Counted from the first letter of the stretch, positions 1-6,790 are shown. The stretch is DNA of 9,294 nucleotides from JAYRGC01 sp041908065 (GCA_041908065.1 JAYRGC010000055.1:1-9294), one strand, 5' to 3'. Notes: generated from the letters alone by a model not told the origin. Numbers and translations are program-made.

Positions 1-38
1 CGGCTGGGTTTGACTCATTCTGGCCGGTCTTTTTGTTT
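1..38 (+). terminator. possible rho-independent terminator of an upstream gene
   Basis: Bases 1-7 (CGGCTGG) can pair with 20-26 (CTGGCCG) using five Watson-Crick pairs and two G-U wobbles. A T-rich run (TCTTTTTG and following) comes immediately after. This is the form of an intrinsic terminator for a plus-strand gene ending left of the window, and the stem may extend past the window edge. It lies directly before element A. The loop is long (12 bases), so the call is moderate. Confidence 0.4.
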
Positions 39-216
39 CTCACGCAAGTGGGGTGTTATTTTGGCTTACAAACGATGACGCACGCCCCTTCTGTGGGCGC
101 CGCCACCTTTGGTTTTGGACTGGGTTTACCGGTGTCCAAACCAAAGGGTGGCGGCTCGCAATGACGGTGCTTGCTTCTGCGTTTGAAGGCAAAATTACCA
201 CCCATTTTGCGTAAGA
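38..216. repeat. palindromic repeat element A (divergent copy)
   Basis: The outer ends form an imperfect terminal inverted repeat of about 28 bases (38-65 against 188-216, starting TCTCACGCAA and TCTTACGCAA when read inwards). Inside is a hairpin of about 20 base pairs with one-base bulges (100-120 with 134-154). Bases 134-175 are identical over 42 bases to 6053-6094 of element B, which places A in the same family. The left half is diverged and lacks the GCAATCCAG hairpin of B, C and D. It sits upstream of pyrB. No coding function is seen. Confidence 0.8.
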
Positions 217-266
217 TCCAAAAAGAGCTTCCAGATTGCTTCAACCGCAGGCGCGGCGCAAGCGGC

Positions 267-295
267 TTGCCACGACTGGGCACTGGCTTTATGGT
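267..295 (+). promoter_or_regulatory. candidate sigma70-type promoter for pyrB
   Basis: TTGCCA (267-272) and TATGGT (290-295) are separated by 17 bases. This gives a plausible housekeeping promoter with a start near 302 and a leader of under 40 bases before the pyrB ATG at 339. It was identified by eye from hexamer match and spacing only. The -10 overlaps the left arm of the inverted repeat at 283-327. Confidence 0.35.
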
Positions 296-327
296 GGCGG
301 CGCGAGTTTTTTACCTGATAAAGCCAG
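283..327 (+). promoter_or_regulatory. perfect 10-base inverted repeat in the pyrB leader
   Basis: CTGGCTTTAT (283-292) is exactly complementary to ATAAAGCCAG (318-327), with a 25-base loop. The right arm ends one base before the G-rich ribosome binding site (AGGGGG, about 328-333) of pyrB. If transcription begins upstream of 283, the RNA hairpin would place its base next to the ribosome binding site. If transcription starts near 302, only a DNA operator role is possible. The function is inferred from position. Confidence 0.4.
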
Positions 328-338
328 AGGGGGCAGCC

Positions 339-1307
339 ATGACATCAGAATCCTCTTTCCCACACCGCCATTTGCTGGACATAGAAAGCCTATCTTCGGC
401 TGATATACTCGATATTCTGGAACTCGCGGAAAAATACGTCGAAGAAGGCAAAGGGGGCAAACGCCGCTGGTGCCGCCTTGAAGGCAAGACCGTCGTCAAT
501 CTGTTCGTCGAGCCTTCCACCCGCACCCGCACATCATTCGAAATAGCCGCGCGCCGTCTGGGGGCCGACGTGGTGAACGTGATGGTCGAGCATAGCTCAA
601 TGAAAAAGGGCGAAACCCTGCTGGATACCGTTCGCAATATCAACGCCATGCAGGTGGACGCCTTCGTCATACGCCACCGCGAAAACGGCGCGCCGCATTC
701 AGTCATCCGCGACACGCAAGCCAGCGTCATCAACGCCGGTGACGGCTCCAACGAGCATCCCACCCAAGGGCTTTTGGACGCCTTGACCATGCGCCGCCGC
801 AAAGGCCGCCTCGACGGCCTGAACGTGGCCATCTGCGGCGACATCGAACACAGCCGCGTGGCGCGTTCGAACGTGCGCTTGCTGAAAAAGCTGGGGGGAA
901 AGCCCCGCGTCATAGCCCCTTCGGTCTTCATGCCTAAGGATCTGGATAAACTGGGAGTTCCGGCCTTCGACAACATGGCCGAGGGGTTGCGCGACGCCGA
1001 CGTGGTCGTGATGCTTCGCATCCAGCACGAACGCTTGGCCGACGGAGAATTCGCCATGTCGCTGAAGGACTATCATCAACGCTATGGGTTGGATCACGAA
1101 AAGCTCAAGCTGGCGAAACCTGACGTCATCGTCATGCACCCGGGGCCGATCAACCGCGACGTGGAGATTTCCTCGTCCTTGGCCGACGACAAGCAATACA
1201 GCGTGATACTGGATCAAGTCGGCAACGGAGTGGCCGTGCGCATGGCCTGCCTCGATTTGCTGTTGGCGGCGGGGCGTTCCTGCGCCTGCGGACACAAGGC
1301 GGCCTGA
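339..1307 (+). CDS. pyrB: aspartate carbamoyltransferase catalytic subunit
   Basis: This enzyme condenses carbamoyl phosphate with L-aspartate to give N-carbamoyl-L-aspartate, the committed step of pyrimidine synthesis in the cytoplasm. At 322 residues it has the usual family length. Visible motifs are the carbamoyl-phosphate loop S60-T-R-T-R-T-S66, the second-subunit loop SSMKKGET (S86 to T93), HPTQ at 140-143 and HPGPINR at 267-273. The same frame is open further upstream, but that extension would lie in repeat element A. The ATG at 339 is preceded by an AGGGGGCAG ribosome binding site, and the conserved region begins soon after it. Unusually, bdhA follows where many alphaproteobacteria have pyrC. 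No pyrI-like regulatory subunit is visible. The C-terminus carries a small CAC motif (Cys315, Cys317) of unknown meaning. Confidence 0.96.
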   Translation: MTSESSFPHRHLLDIESLSSADILDILELAEKYVEEGKGGKRRWCRLEGKTVVNLFVEPSTRTRTSFEIAARRLGADVVNVMVEHSSMKKGETLLDTVRNINAMQVDAFVIRHRENGAPHSVIRDTQASVINAGDGSNEHPTQGLLDALTMRRRKGRLDGLNVAICGDIEHSRVARSNVRLLKKLGGKPRVIAPSVFMPKDLDKLGVPAFDNMAEGLRDADVVVMLRIQHERLADGEFAMSLKDYHQRYGLDHEKLKLAKPDVIVMHPGPINRDVEISSSLADDKQYSVILDQVGNGVAVRMACLDLLLAAGRSCACGHKAA

Positions 1308-1328
1308 CGCGAAAGTAGAGGGGCACAC

Positions 1329-2114
1329 ATGGATTCGCTGAAAAACAGATCCGCGATAATCACCGGATCGACCAGCGGCATCGGGCTGGCAGTGGCGACG
1401 GTTCTAGCCCGCAACGGCGCGAACGTAATGATCAACGGCTTCGCGGATTCCGCGACTGTGTCATCCATCAGGCAAGCCCTCGGCGCGTTCGGCGGCAAGG
1501 TGGAATACCACGCCTGCGACGTCACAAAGCCGGACGAAGTGGCGGATATGGTGGAATCGGCGGCGAAGGCTTTCGGCGGCGTGGACATCATGGTCAACAA
1601 CGCCGGAATCCAGTTCGTTTCTCCGGTGGAGGATTTCCCGCTGGAAAAATGGGACGCGGTGATCGCCACCAACCTGTCGTCGGTGTTTTACGCCTCTCGC
1701 CGCGCCGTGCCGCTGATGCGGCAAAAGGGTTGGGGGCGCATCATCAACATTTCCTCGGCGCACGGACTGGTCGCCAGCCCCCAAAAATCCGCCTATGTGG
1801 CGGCCAAGCACGGCGTGGTCGGACTGACGAAGGTCATAGCGTTGGAGTTGGCCGGAAGCGGCGTGACATGCAACGCCATATGCCCGGGCTGGGTGCTGAC
1901 TCCTTTGGTGCAAAAGCAGATAGACGCCATAGCCGCGCGGGAAGGATTGGACAACGAACAAGCCTCGCGCCGGTTGCTGTCGGAAAAGCAGCCGTCCGAG
2001 CAGTTCGTAAAGCCGGAAGACGTGGGAGAATTGGCGGCGTTCCTTTGCTCGGACGCGGCGCGCCAGATAACAGGGTCATGCCACAGCATAGACGGCGGCT
2101 GGGTAGCCAGATGA
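1329..2114 (+). CDS. bdhA: D-3-hydroxybutyrate dehydrogenase (SDR family)
   Basis: This is an NAD-dependent short-chain dehydrogenase that interconverts (R)-3-hydroxybutyrate and acetoacetate, as used in polyhydroxybutyrate and ketone-body metabolism. It has 261 residues, the typical length. The cofactor glycine motif TGSTSGIG is at 12-19 and NNAG at 90-93. The catalytic set is N115, S143, Y156 and K160. The residues that bind substrate in characterised hydroxybutyrate dehydrogenases are all present, shifted by one from the Pseudomonas numbering: Q95, H145, K153, W188 and Q197. The C-terminal SIDGGW is also typical. These positions separate it from generic SDR reductases. The start has a strong AGAGGGG ribosome binding site 21 bases or less after pyrB, so co-transcription with pyrB and dapF is likely. 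Confidence 0.92.
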   Translation: MDSLKNRSAIITGSTSGIGLAVATVLARNGANVMINGFADSATVSSIRQALGAFGGKVEYHACDVTKPDEVADMVESAAKAFGGVDIMVNNAGIQFVSPVEDFPLEKWDAVIATNLSSVFYASRRAVPLMRQKGWGRIINISSAHGLVASPQKSAYVAAKHGVVGLTKVIALELAGSGVTCNAICPGWVLTPLVQKQIDAIAAREGLDNEQASRRLLSEKQPSEQFVKPEDVGELAAFLCSDAARQITGSCHSIDGGWVAR

Positions 2115-2131
2115 CTTCGCGGGGGCGATGA

Positions 2132-2956
2132 ATGAAACGCCAGTTCCTGAAAATGAACGGCCTCGGCAACGATTTTGTCATATTCGACAGCCGCAAGGAC
2201 GGATTTATCCCCGACGCGGACGCTTGCCGCAAGCTGGCTGATCGCAGGCGCGGGGTCGGATGCGACCAGATAATAGTCATGGACAAGCCGGACGAAGCCG
2301 GTTTCGACGCGTTCATGCGGGTATACAACGCCGACGGCTCGGACGCCGGAACGTGCGGCAACGCCACGCGCTGCGTAGCCAGCCTGTTGTTTCAGGAAAA
2401 CGGCGAAAAAGAGGTTCGGATAAAAACCACCGTCGGGCGAATGACGGCTTGGCCTGCAGAAGGCGGCATGGTTTCGGTCGATATGGGAGAGCCGCGAACT
2501 AACTGGAACGAAATCCCCTTGGCGGCGGAATGCGACACTCTGTCGGTCAACCTCAGCGCGGGAGAGCTGTCCGATCCCTGTTGCGTCAGCATGGGCAACC
2601 CGCACGCGGTTTTCTTTGTGAAGGACGCGGCGGCGGTTCCTTTGGAAACTCTGGGGCCGAAACTCGAACATGACCGGATCTTCCCCAAGCGTTGCAATAT
2701 AGAAGCCGCTCAGGTAATCATGCGCGACCGCATAAGGATGCGGGTGTGGGAGCGCGGAACCGGCATCACCGAGGCTTGCGGAACGGGGGCTTGCGCCACC
2801 GCCGTGGCCGCCGCAAGGCGGGGGCTTTGCGACAGGCGTTCAACCGTGGTTTTAGACGGCGGAGAGCTGTCAATAGAATGGCGCGAAAGCGACGGCCATG
2901 TGATCATGACCGGGGGGGCTGATTTGTCTTTTTACGGGATGTGGGAAAAACAATGA
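2132..2956 (+). CDS. dapF: diaminopimelate epimerase
   Basis: This cofactor-independent epimerase converts LL- to meso-diaminopimelate for lysine and peptidoglycan synthesis. It has 274 residues, normal for the family. The N-terminal MNGLGNDF motif is at 8-15. The two catalytic cysteines are C75 in CGNATRC and C216 in EACGTGAC, as expected for the two-base thiol mechanism. The substrate-contacting ERGTG is at 207-211 and GNPH at 155-158. The start lies 17 bases after bdhA behind a GGGGGCG ribosome binding site. The stop overlaps the next gene's start (ATGA), which indicates translational coupling with the LOG protein. In many alphaproteobacteria dapF is followed by mtaB, but that gene is not here. 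Confidence 0.97.
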   Translation: MKRQFLKMNGLGNDFVIFDSRKDGFIPDADACRKLADRRRGVGCDQIIVMDKPDEAGFDAFMRVYNADGSDAGTCGNATRCVASLLFQENGEKEVRIKTTVGRMTAWPAEGGMVSVDMGEPRTNWNEIPLAAECDTLSVNLSAGELSDPCCVSMGNPHAVFFVKDAAAVPLETLGPKLEHDRIFPKRCNIEAAQVIMRDRIRMRVWERGTGITEACGTGACATAVAAARRGLCDRRSTVVLDGGELSIEWRESDGHVIMTGGADLSFYGMWEKQ

Positions 2957-3564
2957 ATCAACCTGTTGATTTCTGCAGAGCGTCTTCGCCTAAATCGGTC
3001 TGCGTGTATTGCGGATCGTCTGCAAGGGTGGATCAAGCCCACAAGGACACCGCCCGCGAAGTGGGCTCGGCCTTGGCGCGCCACGGCATTAAGGTCGTCT
3101 ACGGCGGCGGGCGCGTGGGACTGATGGGAATATTGGCGGATTCCGTGCTGGAGGCGGGCGGGAAAGTAGTGGGAATAATCCCCGAATATATCCGTTCCCG
3201 CGAGATCCAACATACCGGATTGACGGAAATGCACGTCGTGGACAGCATGCACACTCGCAAGCGGATGATGGTGGATCGCGCCGACGCTTTCTTGGTGCTG
3301 CCCGGGGGATTCGGAACCATGGACGAGGCGTTCGAGGTTCTGACATGGCGGCAACTGGGACTGCACGACCGCAACATCGTCATCTACAACAAGGGCGGAT
3401 TTTGGGATCCATTGCTGGCTTTGATCGGCCATCTAATAGATAGCGGCTTCGCTCCGGCCAACAATCGCTCGTTCTACAGCGTGGTTTCCGATCTGGACGG
3501 GCTTTTCTCTGCCTTGGCCGCTGAACCCGCAAAAGCCCACGACCCCATGAGCAAGTGGATATAA
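2953..3564 (+). CDS. LOG-family (TIGR00730) nucleoside 5'-monophosphate phosphoribohydrolase
   Basis: LOG-family proteins have a Rossmann-like fold and hydrolyse the N-glycosidic bond of AMP or cytokinin riboside 5'-monophosphates, releasing base and ribose 5-phosphate. The bacterial role is probably nucleotide turnover. The diagnostic motif PGGFGTMDE is at 117-125, GGGRVGLMG at 51-59 and the phosphate-contacting MHTRKRMM at 99-106. The N-terminal VCVYCGSS (16-23) is also typical. I chose the ATG at 2953, which overlaps the dapF stop by four bases (ATGA). It gives 203 residues and has GGGA about 8 bases upstream. A GTG at 2941 in the same frame would add only four residues. The substrate cannot be read from sequence, so old lysine-decarboxylase annotations for this family should be avoided. 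Confidence 0.93.
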   Translation: MNQPVDFCRASSPKSVCVYCGSSARVDQAHKDTAREVGSALARHGIKVVYGGGRVGLMGILADSVLEAGGKVVGIIPEYIRSREIQHTGLTEMHVVDSMHTRKRMMVDRADAFLVLPGGFGTMDEAFEVLTWRQLGLHDRNIVIYNKGGFWDPLLALIGHLIDSGFAPANNRSFYSVVSDLDGLFSALAAEPAKAHDPMSKWI

Positions 3565-3657
3565 TTCTATCCGGCTGCCGCGATTTTTCTGGCTTGAACG
3601 CGAAAGTTATGGGAAAATGCCCCGACGGACGCAACGTTCAGTGACGCTGGAAGAAAA

Positions 3658-4533
3658 ATGAGCGACCCCGAAGAAAATAGCGGCGATTCCCCAAAGCCTG
3701 ACGGCGATCGCAATGTCCGATCTCCGGTTTCGCCGATAACCATGAAACCTCCCTCGCCCGAAACCATGTGGGCTGAGGTGGTGGTTGCCTTGAATTATCT
3801 CACCCGCATAAGTTTCTGGCTGGTGGATTCTCCCCGCTCCGGTCTGGTGCGCCGCTCGATGAGCTGGTTTCCGCTGATAGGGGCGTTGATCGGGCTGTTC
3901 GGGGCTACGGTCGATTGGGTTATGACGCAAATTGGCCTCCCGGGGGTCATCACCGCGACTTTCGCCATCGTCAGCATGTTGTGGATGACCCGCGCCTTGC
4001 ACGAGGAGGAATTCGCCAGTCTGGTGAACCAGTACGGGCAGAGCATCGACAAAGAACAGAAAATAGGATGGCTGAAGGAAGAACGCTCGGTAAGATATGG
4101 AACGCTTGGGGTTATTCTCATCATCATAATGAAAATCGGCGCTATCGCCACATTAAGCGACAGCGATCTGGTCTTTCAGGCGTTGATCGTCGCCTGTTGC
4201 TGGTCGCGCGCGCTGATGGTCGTGGCTGCGGCGTGGCTGCGCCCCATCGCCGGAGATCCGGTGGCCGACCACTTCCAACAGCCTCCGGCCTTGCGGATGG
4301 TGATCGCCGTCGTCGTCGGCGCGGTGATTTCCTTCGTGGCGTTGGAGCCTTACGCCGATACGCTGGCTCCCACGCTCGCCTTGGGCATAAGCGCGGCTAT
4401 GGGCGCGGTAGTGGCGATGATCGGCGCGGCGCATTTGCGCGGATATAACGGGCCGCTTTTGGGGACGCTGCAACAGGTGGTGGAACTTACGGTTTTAGGG
4501 GTTATACTGGTAGCCCAAAGAGTCGCCGAGTGA
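3658..4533 (+). CDS. CobS-family membrane protein (adenosylcobinamide-GDP ribazoletransferase-like) with altered active-site motifs
   Basis: True CobS joins adenosylcobinamide-GDP to alpha-ribazole (5'-phosphate) at the inner membrane. Family membership here rests on the N-terminal LNYLTRISF (45-53) and SWFPLIGALIGL (69-80), the LHE at 114-116 and the late RGYNGPLLGTLQQVVE (261-276). Several hydrophobic segments suggest a multi-pass membrane protein. It has 291 residues, longer than usual because about 35 polar residues precede the conserved part. The usual Mg-binding acidic motif (HxDGLADxxDG) reads HEEEFASLVNQ at 115-125. The usual KDSRxGxYG reads KEERSVRYG at 140-148, and the GYTGD aspartate is a proline (P266). 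It may be a non-catalytic or repurposed homologue. No other cobalamin gene is in the window. The ATG at 3658 has GGAAG upstream. Confidence 0.8.
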   Translation: MSDPEENSGDSPKPDGDRNVRSPVSPITMKPPSPETMWAEVVVALNYLTRISFWLVDSPRSGLVRRSMSWFPLIGALIGLFGATVDWVMTQIGLPGVITATFAIVSMLWMTRALHEEEFASLVNQYGQSIDKEQKIGWLKEERSVRYGTLGVILIIIMKIGAIATLSDSDLVFQALIVACCWSRALMVVAAAWLRPIAGDPVADHFQQPPALRMVIAVVVGAVISFVALEPYADTLAPTLALGISAAMGAVVAMIGAAHLRGYNGPLLGTLQQVVELTVLGVILVAQRVAE

Positions 4534-4547
4534 CGTTTTCCACATTA

Positions 4548-4590
4548 AAGCCACATTCCTCGTTTATAGGCCGGAATGGCGGCTTTCTTC
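4548..4590 (+). terminator. weak stem-loop between the CobS-like gene and the SYLF gene
   Basis: Bases 4548-4559 (AAGCCACATTCC) pair imperfectly with 4573-4585 (GGAATGGCGGCTT), with one small internal loop, and TTCTTCC follows. It lies 14 bases after the CobS-like stop. It could be a weak terminator or 3'-end stabiliser, or coincidence, because the T-tract is poor. Confidence 0.25.
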
Positions 4591-4607
4591 CGGTCGGAGC
4601 GTAGCAC

Positions 4608-5291
4608 ATGAAATTTTTCCGTTTTTCGGTTCTTTTGGCGATGCTCGCCGCCCTTTCGCTGGCCGGATGCCGCAGCGCGGGCGAGTTCGGATCCGAACCC
4701 GAACAGCTGGTTGATCGTTCGCGCATCAGCTTCCAAAGCATGATGACCGACAACCAATACCCGGGATTGGTGGACTTGGCTTCACGCGCCAAAGCCATAA
4801 TCATAGTTCCCAATCTCATGCGCGCCGGATTCTTCGTGGGCGGGCGCGGCGGCAACGCCGTCATGCTGGTGCGCGACGATCAAGGCAAATGGAGTCCTCC
4901 GGCCTTCTACACCGTGGGCGGCCTCAGCTTCGGCCTGCAATTCGGCGGACAAACCTCCGAGCTGGTCATAACCGTTATGACGGAAAAAGGCCTAAGGGCA
5001 TTAATGGATCGCCAAGTCACGTTGGGCGGCGACGCCGGATTAGCGGTGGGCGAACTGGGCAAGGGGCTGAACGCCGCCACCGGCATAGGCCTGAAATCCG
5101 ACATGTACGCCTTCGCCCGTTCCGAAGGGCTGTTCGTCGGAGTATCTTTGGAAGGCTCGGTCATATCCCCGCGCCGCACATGGAACCGGCAGTTTTACGG
5201 ACCCGACGCCACCCCGCAGAACATACTCCTGACCAGAACGGCGGTTTCATCGTCTCCGGCGGCGGAAAGCATCGTCGCCGCGATGCCGTAA
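4608..5291 (+). CDS. SYLF (Ysc84/DUF500) domain lipoprotein
   Basis: This is a putative outer- or inner-membrane lipoprotein of 227 residues. A signal peptide is clear: basic MKFFRF, a hydrophobic stretch to A19 and the lipobox LAGC with the lipidated Cys21. The remainder is a SYLF domain running from AKAIIIVPN (about 61-69) through GRGGNAVML, GGLSFGLQFGGQ and the C-terminal region near residue 210. Eukaryotic SYLF domains bind phosphoinositides and actin. The bacterial function is not established, so only membrane or lipid association is a fair guess. The ATG has GGAG 8 bases upstream. The following cyclo-ligase gene starts 9 bases after the stop, in the same frame, so the two are probably co-transcribed. 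Confidence 0.9.
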   Translation: MKFFRFSVLLAMLAALSLAGCRSAGEFGSEPEQLVDRSRISFQSMMTDNQYPGLVDLASRAKAIIIVPNLMRAGFFVGGRGGNAVMLVRDDQGKWSPPAFYTVGGLSFGLQFGGQTSELVITVMTEKGLRALMDRQVTLGGDAGLAVGELGKGLNAATGIGLKSDMYAFARSEGLFVGVSLEGSVISPRRTWNRQFYGPDATPQNILLTRTAVSSSPAAESIVAAMP

Positions 5292-5300
5292 CCTGTCGAT

Positions 5301-5906
5301 ATGCCTGACAAGCGATCCCTGCGACAAGAAATGACGGCAACGCGCAAGGCGGAAGGCGACTCCAATCCTCGCGCAGCGTTCGAATTGCGCGATGCCTTCA
5401 TGGCCGATTATGACCGAACCGCTGCGCGTTGGATCGAAGCCGGATTGCCGAAGATTTGCTCGGTCGCGTTTTATTGCGCCACGGACGGTGAAATGGATCC
5501 CCTGCCTTTGGCCGTTTCGTTGGCCGAGAAAGGCCACAGGCTGTGCCTGCCTTGGATCGAAATAGAGGATGATTCCATGCCGTTCCGCTCTTTCGCTATC
5601 GGCGACGAGTTGGCGCGGGGAGCTTACGGCATTTCCCAGCCCGCCGTTGTCTCTCCTGTCGTCGAACCAGACGTTTTGCTGGTTCCGCTTTTGGCCTTCG
5701 ACGGACAGCTCAATCGTCTGGGACGCGGCGGCGGATACTATGATCGCGCCTTGTCCGAGATACGAAAAAAACGCAAAGCGATCGCCATCGGCATAGCCTT
5801 CGCGGCGCAAAAAGTCCCCTGCGTCCCCATTCAACCGCACGACCAGAAACTGGACGCGGTGGCGACGGAAAAAGGGGTTTTATATCAACGGCCATATGAA
5901 ATATGA
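5301..5906 (+). CDS. ygfA: 5-formyltetrahydrofolate cyclo-ligase
   Basis: This ATP-dependent enzyme converts 5-formyl-THF to 5,10-methenyl-THF, returning the storage folate to one-carbon metabolism. It has 201 residues, the family size. The hallmark GRGGGYYD, which binds ATP and metal, is at 141-148. It is preceded by LLVPLLAFD (126-134). The N-terminal KRSLRQEM contributes nucleotide-binding basic residues, and EMDP at 64-67 matches the substrate-side motif. The start at 5301 is fixed by a stop in the same frame at 5289-5291, which is the SYLF stop. No clear ribosome binding site is present, so translation may be coupled to the SYLF gene. No 6S RNA gene or zapA, common partners of this gene, is next to it. 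The stop codon lies directly against repeat element B. Confidence 0.94.
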   Translation: MPDKRSLRQEMTATRKAEGDSNPRAAFELRDAFMADYDRTAARWIEAGLPKICSVAFYCATDGEMDPLPLAVSLAEKGHRLCLPWIEIEDDSMPFRSFAIGDELARGAYGISQPAVVSPVVEPDVLLVPLLAFDGQLNRLGRGGGYYDRALSEIRKKRKAIAIGIAFAAQKVPCVPIQPHDQKLDAVATEKGVLYQRPYEI

Positions 5907-6130
5907 GGCTCTTACGCAAAACGGGTGGGGAGTTTTACATCTAAACGCAACGAAAACACTGTCATTGCGAGCCGCCCCTTGGCGGCGAAGCAATCCAGAG
6001 CCACAGGCGCAACGGCACTGGATTGCTTCGCCGCCCGACAGCGTTCAACGCTGTCCAAACCAAAGGGTGGCGGCTCGCAATGACGGTGCTTGCTGATGCT
6101 ATTGCCTGCCAAGTTACCCACCCGTTTTAG
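5907..6130. repeat. palindromic repeat element B filling a convergent intergenic gap
   Basis: The outer ends share AAAACGGGTGGG (5919-5930, and the complement of 6115-6126). The core has a perfect 16-base stem (5961-5976 with 6069-6084) enclosing a perfect 18-base-pair hairpin (5981-5998 with 6018-6035). It also encloses a 9-base-pair hairpin (6037-6045 with 6047-6055). A smaller alternative hairpin is GCCGCC-CCTT-GGCGGC (5971-5986). The element begins right after the TGA of the cyclo-ligase gene, and its other end contains the TAA of rdgB. Because it lies between two converging genes, it may act as a bidirectional terminator or mRNA 3'-end stabiliser. Confidence 0.88.
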
Positions 6131-6738
6131 ATAATGGCCTTCTCCAGAATCTCGGCCAGTTTACGCATGGCGATGGCGCGGTGGCTGATGGAGTTTTTTT
6201 CTTCAGAGTTCATTTCTCCGAAGGTGCGGGAATGGCCGTCCGGCATGAAAACCGGATCGAAGCCGTGGCCGTTGCCTCCTCGGGGCGGCCAAACTATTCG
6301 TCCGTCGCAGCGGCCTTCCACCACCTGTTCGCGCCCGTCAGGCAGAACCAAGGCCAGAACGCAGATAAAATAAGCCGAACGATCCGCCGCATTCGCCCGC
6401 TCCAATTCGTCGTTCAATCTCCGCATTGCCATAGCGGAATCCCGCTGCGGTCCTTCCCAATCCGCCGAATAAACCCCGGGCGATCCCCCCAAAGCCGCCA
6501 CGCACAGGCCGCTGTCGTCGGCCAACGCCGCGCATCCCGAAGCCGAGGCGGCATAGCGGGCTTTCAAAAGAGCGTTTTCGACGAACGTTGTTCCGGTTTC
6601 CTCCGGCGCGGATAGTCCCAAAGCTCCGGCGGCGACGACTTCTCCGACGAGGCCGGAAAGCAAAACGGCGAACTCCCGCGCCTTGCCAGCGTTATGCGTG
6701 GCCATCACCAAACGGCTTAAAGGATGACATTTGATCAT
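6127..6738 (-). CDS. rdgB: XTP/dITP pyrophosphatase (RdgB/HAM1 family)
   Basis: This housecleaning nucleotidase hydrolyses dITP, XTP and ITP to monophosphates plus pyrophosphate, keeping deaminated purines out of nucleic acids. It has 203 residues, the usual length. Motifs in order are ATHNAGK (13-19), TFVENALLKA (51-60), DDSGL (74-78, Mg and catalytic aspartates), GHGFDPVF (157-164) and SHRAIA (185-190). The ATG at 6738 leaves 12 residues before the conserved THN strand, as in relatives. The ribosome binding site is weak (AAGAAAAG upstream). Its stop codon TAA falls inside the end of repeat element B, so the final codons run straight into the element. A promoter partly supplied by element C is proposed upstream. 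Confidence 0.96.
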   Translation of the reverse strand: MIKCHPLSRLVMATHNAGKAREFAVLLSGLVGEVVAAGALGLSAPEETGTTFVENALLKARYAASASGCAALADDSGLCVAALGGSPGVYSADWEGPQRDSAMAMRRLNDELERANAADRSAYFICVLALVLPDGREQVVEGRCDGRIVWPPRGGNGHGFDPVFMPDGHSRTFGEMNSEEKNSISHRAIAMRKLAEILEKAII

Positions 6739-6761
6739 GTTTCAAGGGCTTTTCTTCGTGG

Positions 6762-6790
6762 TTGATATCAAAACAAAGGCTCTTACGCAA
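6762..6790 (-). promoter_or_regulatory. candidate rdgB promoter using the end of element C
   Basis: On the minus strand, TTGCGT (complement of 6785-6790) and TATCAA (complement of 6762-6767) are separated by exactly 17 bases. The -35 hexamer is part of the conserved end of repeat element C, and the -10 lies outside it. A start near 6755 would give a leader of about 17 bases before rdgB. This was identified by eye only. Confidence 0.35.

Noticed and set aside
3..163. Plus-strand frame open from the window start through element A, as a possible gene 3' end
   Set aside because: No recognisable protein features; it crosses the candidate terminator and the repeat.
56..283. Minus-strand open frame upstream of pyrB
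   Set aside because: It lies mostly in repeat element A; long open frames arise there from the repeat itself and no family is recognised.
171..338. Upstream in-frame extension of pyrB to an ATG at 171
   Set aside because: The added 56 residues would be encoded by repeat element A and the leader, are absent from the family, and the ATG at 339 has a strong ribosome binding site.
311..1057. Long antisense open frame inside pyrB
   Set aside because: pyrB is certain on the other strand; biased third codon positions create long shadow frames. The same applies to antisense frames at 1461-1961 and 1793-2671.
2941..2952. GTG start for the LOG-family gene
   Set aside because: The ATG at 2953 forms the standard ATGA overlap with dapF and has better ribosome binding site spacing; the GTG adds only four unconserved residues.
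3565..3657. Promoter or terminator in the gap before the CobS-like gene
   Set aside because: TTTTCT and TATGGG at 17-base spacing is a poor match, and no stable stem followed by a T-tract was found.
5292..5300. 6S RNA next to the cyclo-ligase gene
   Set aside because: That neighbour is common elsewhere, but only nine bases separate the cyclo-ligase from the SYLF gene.
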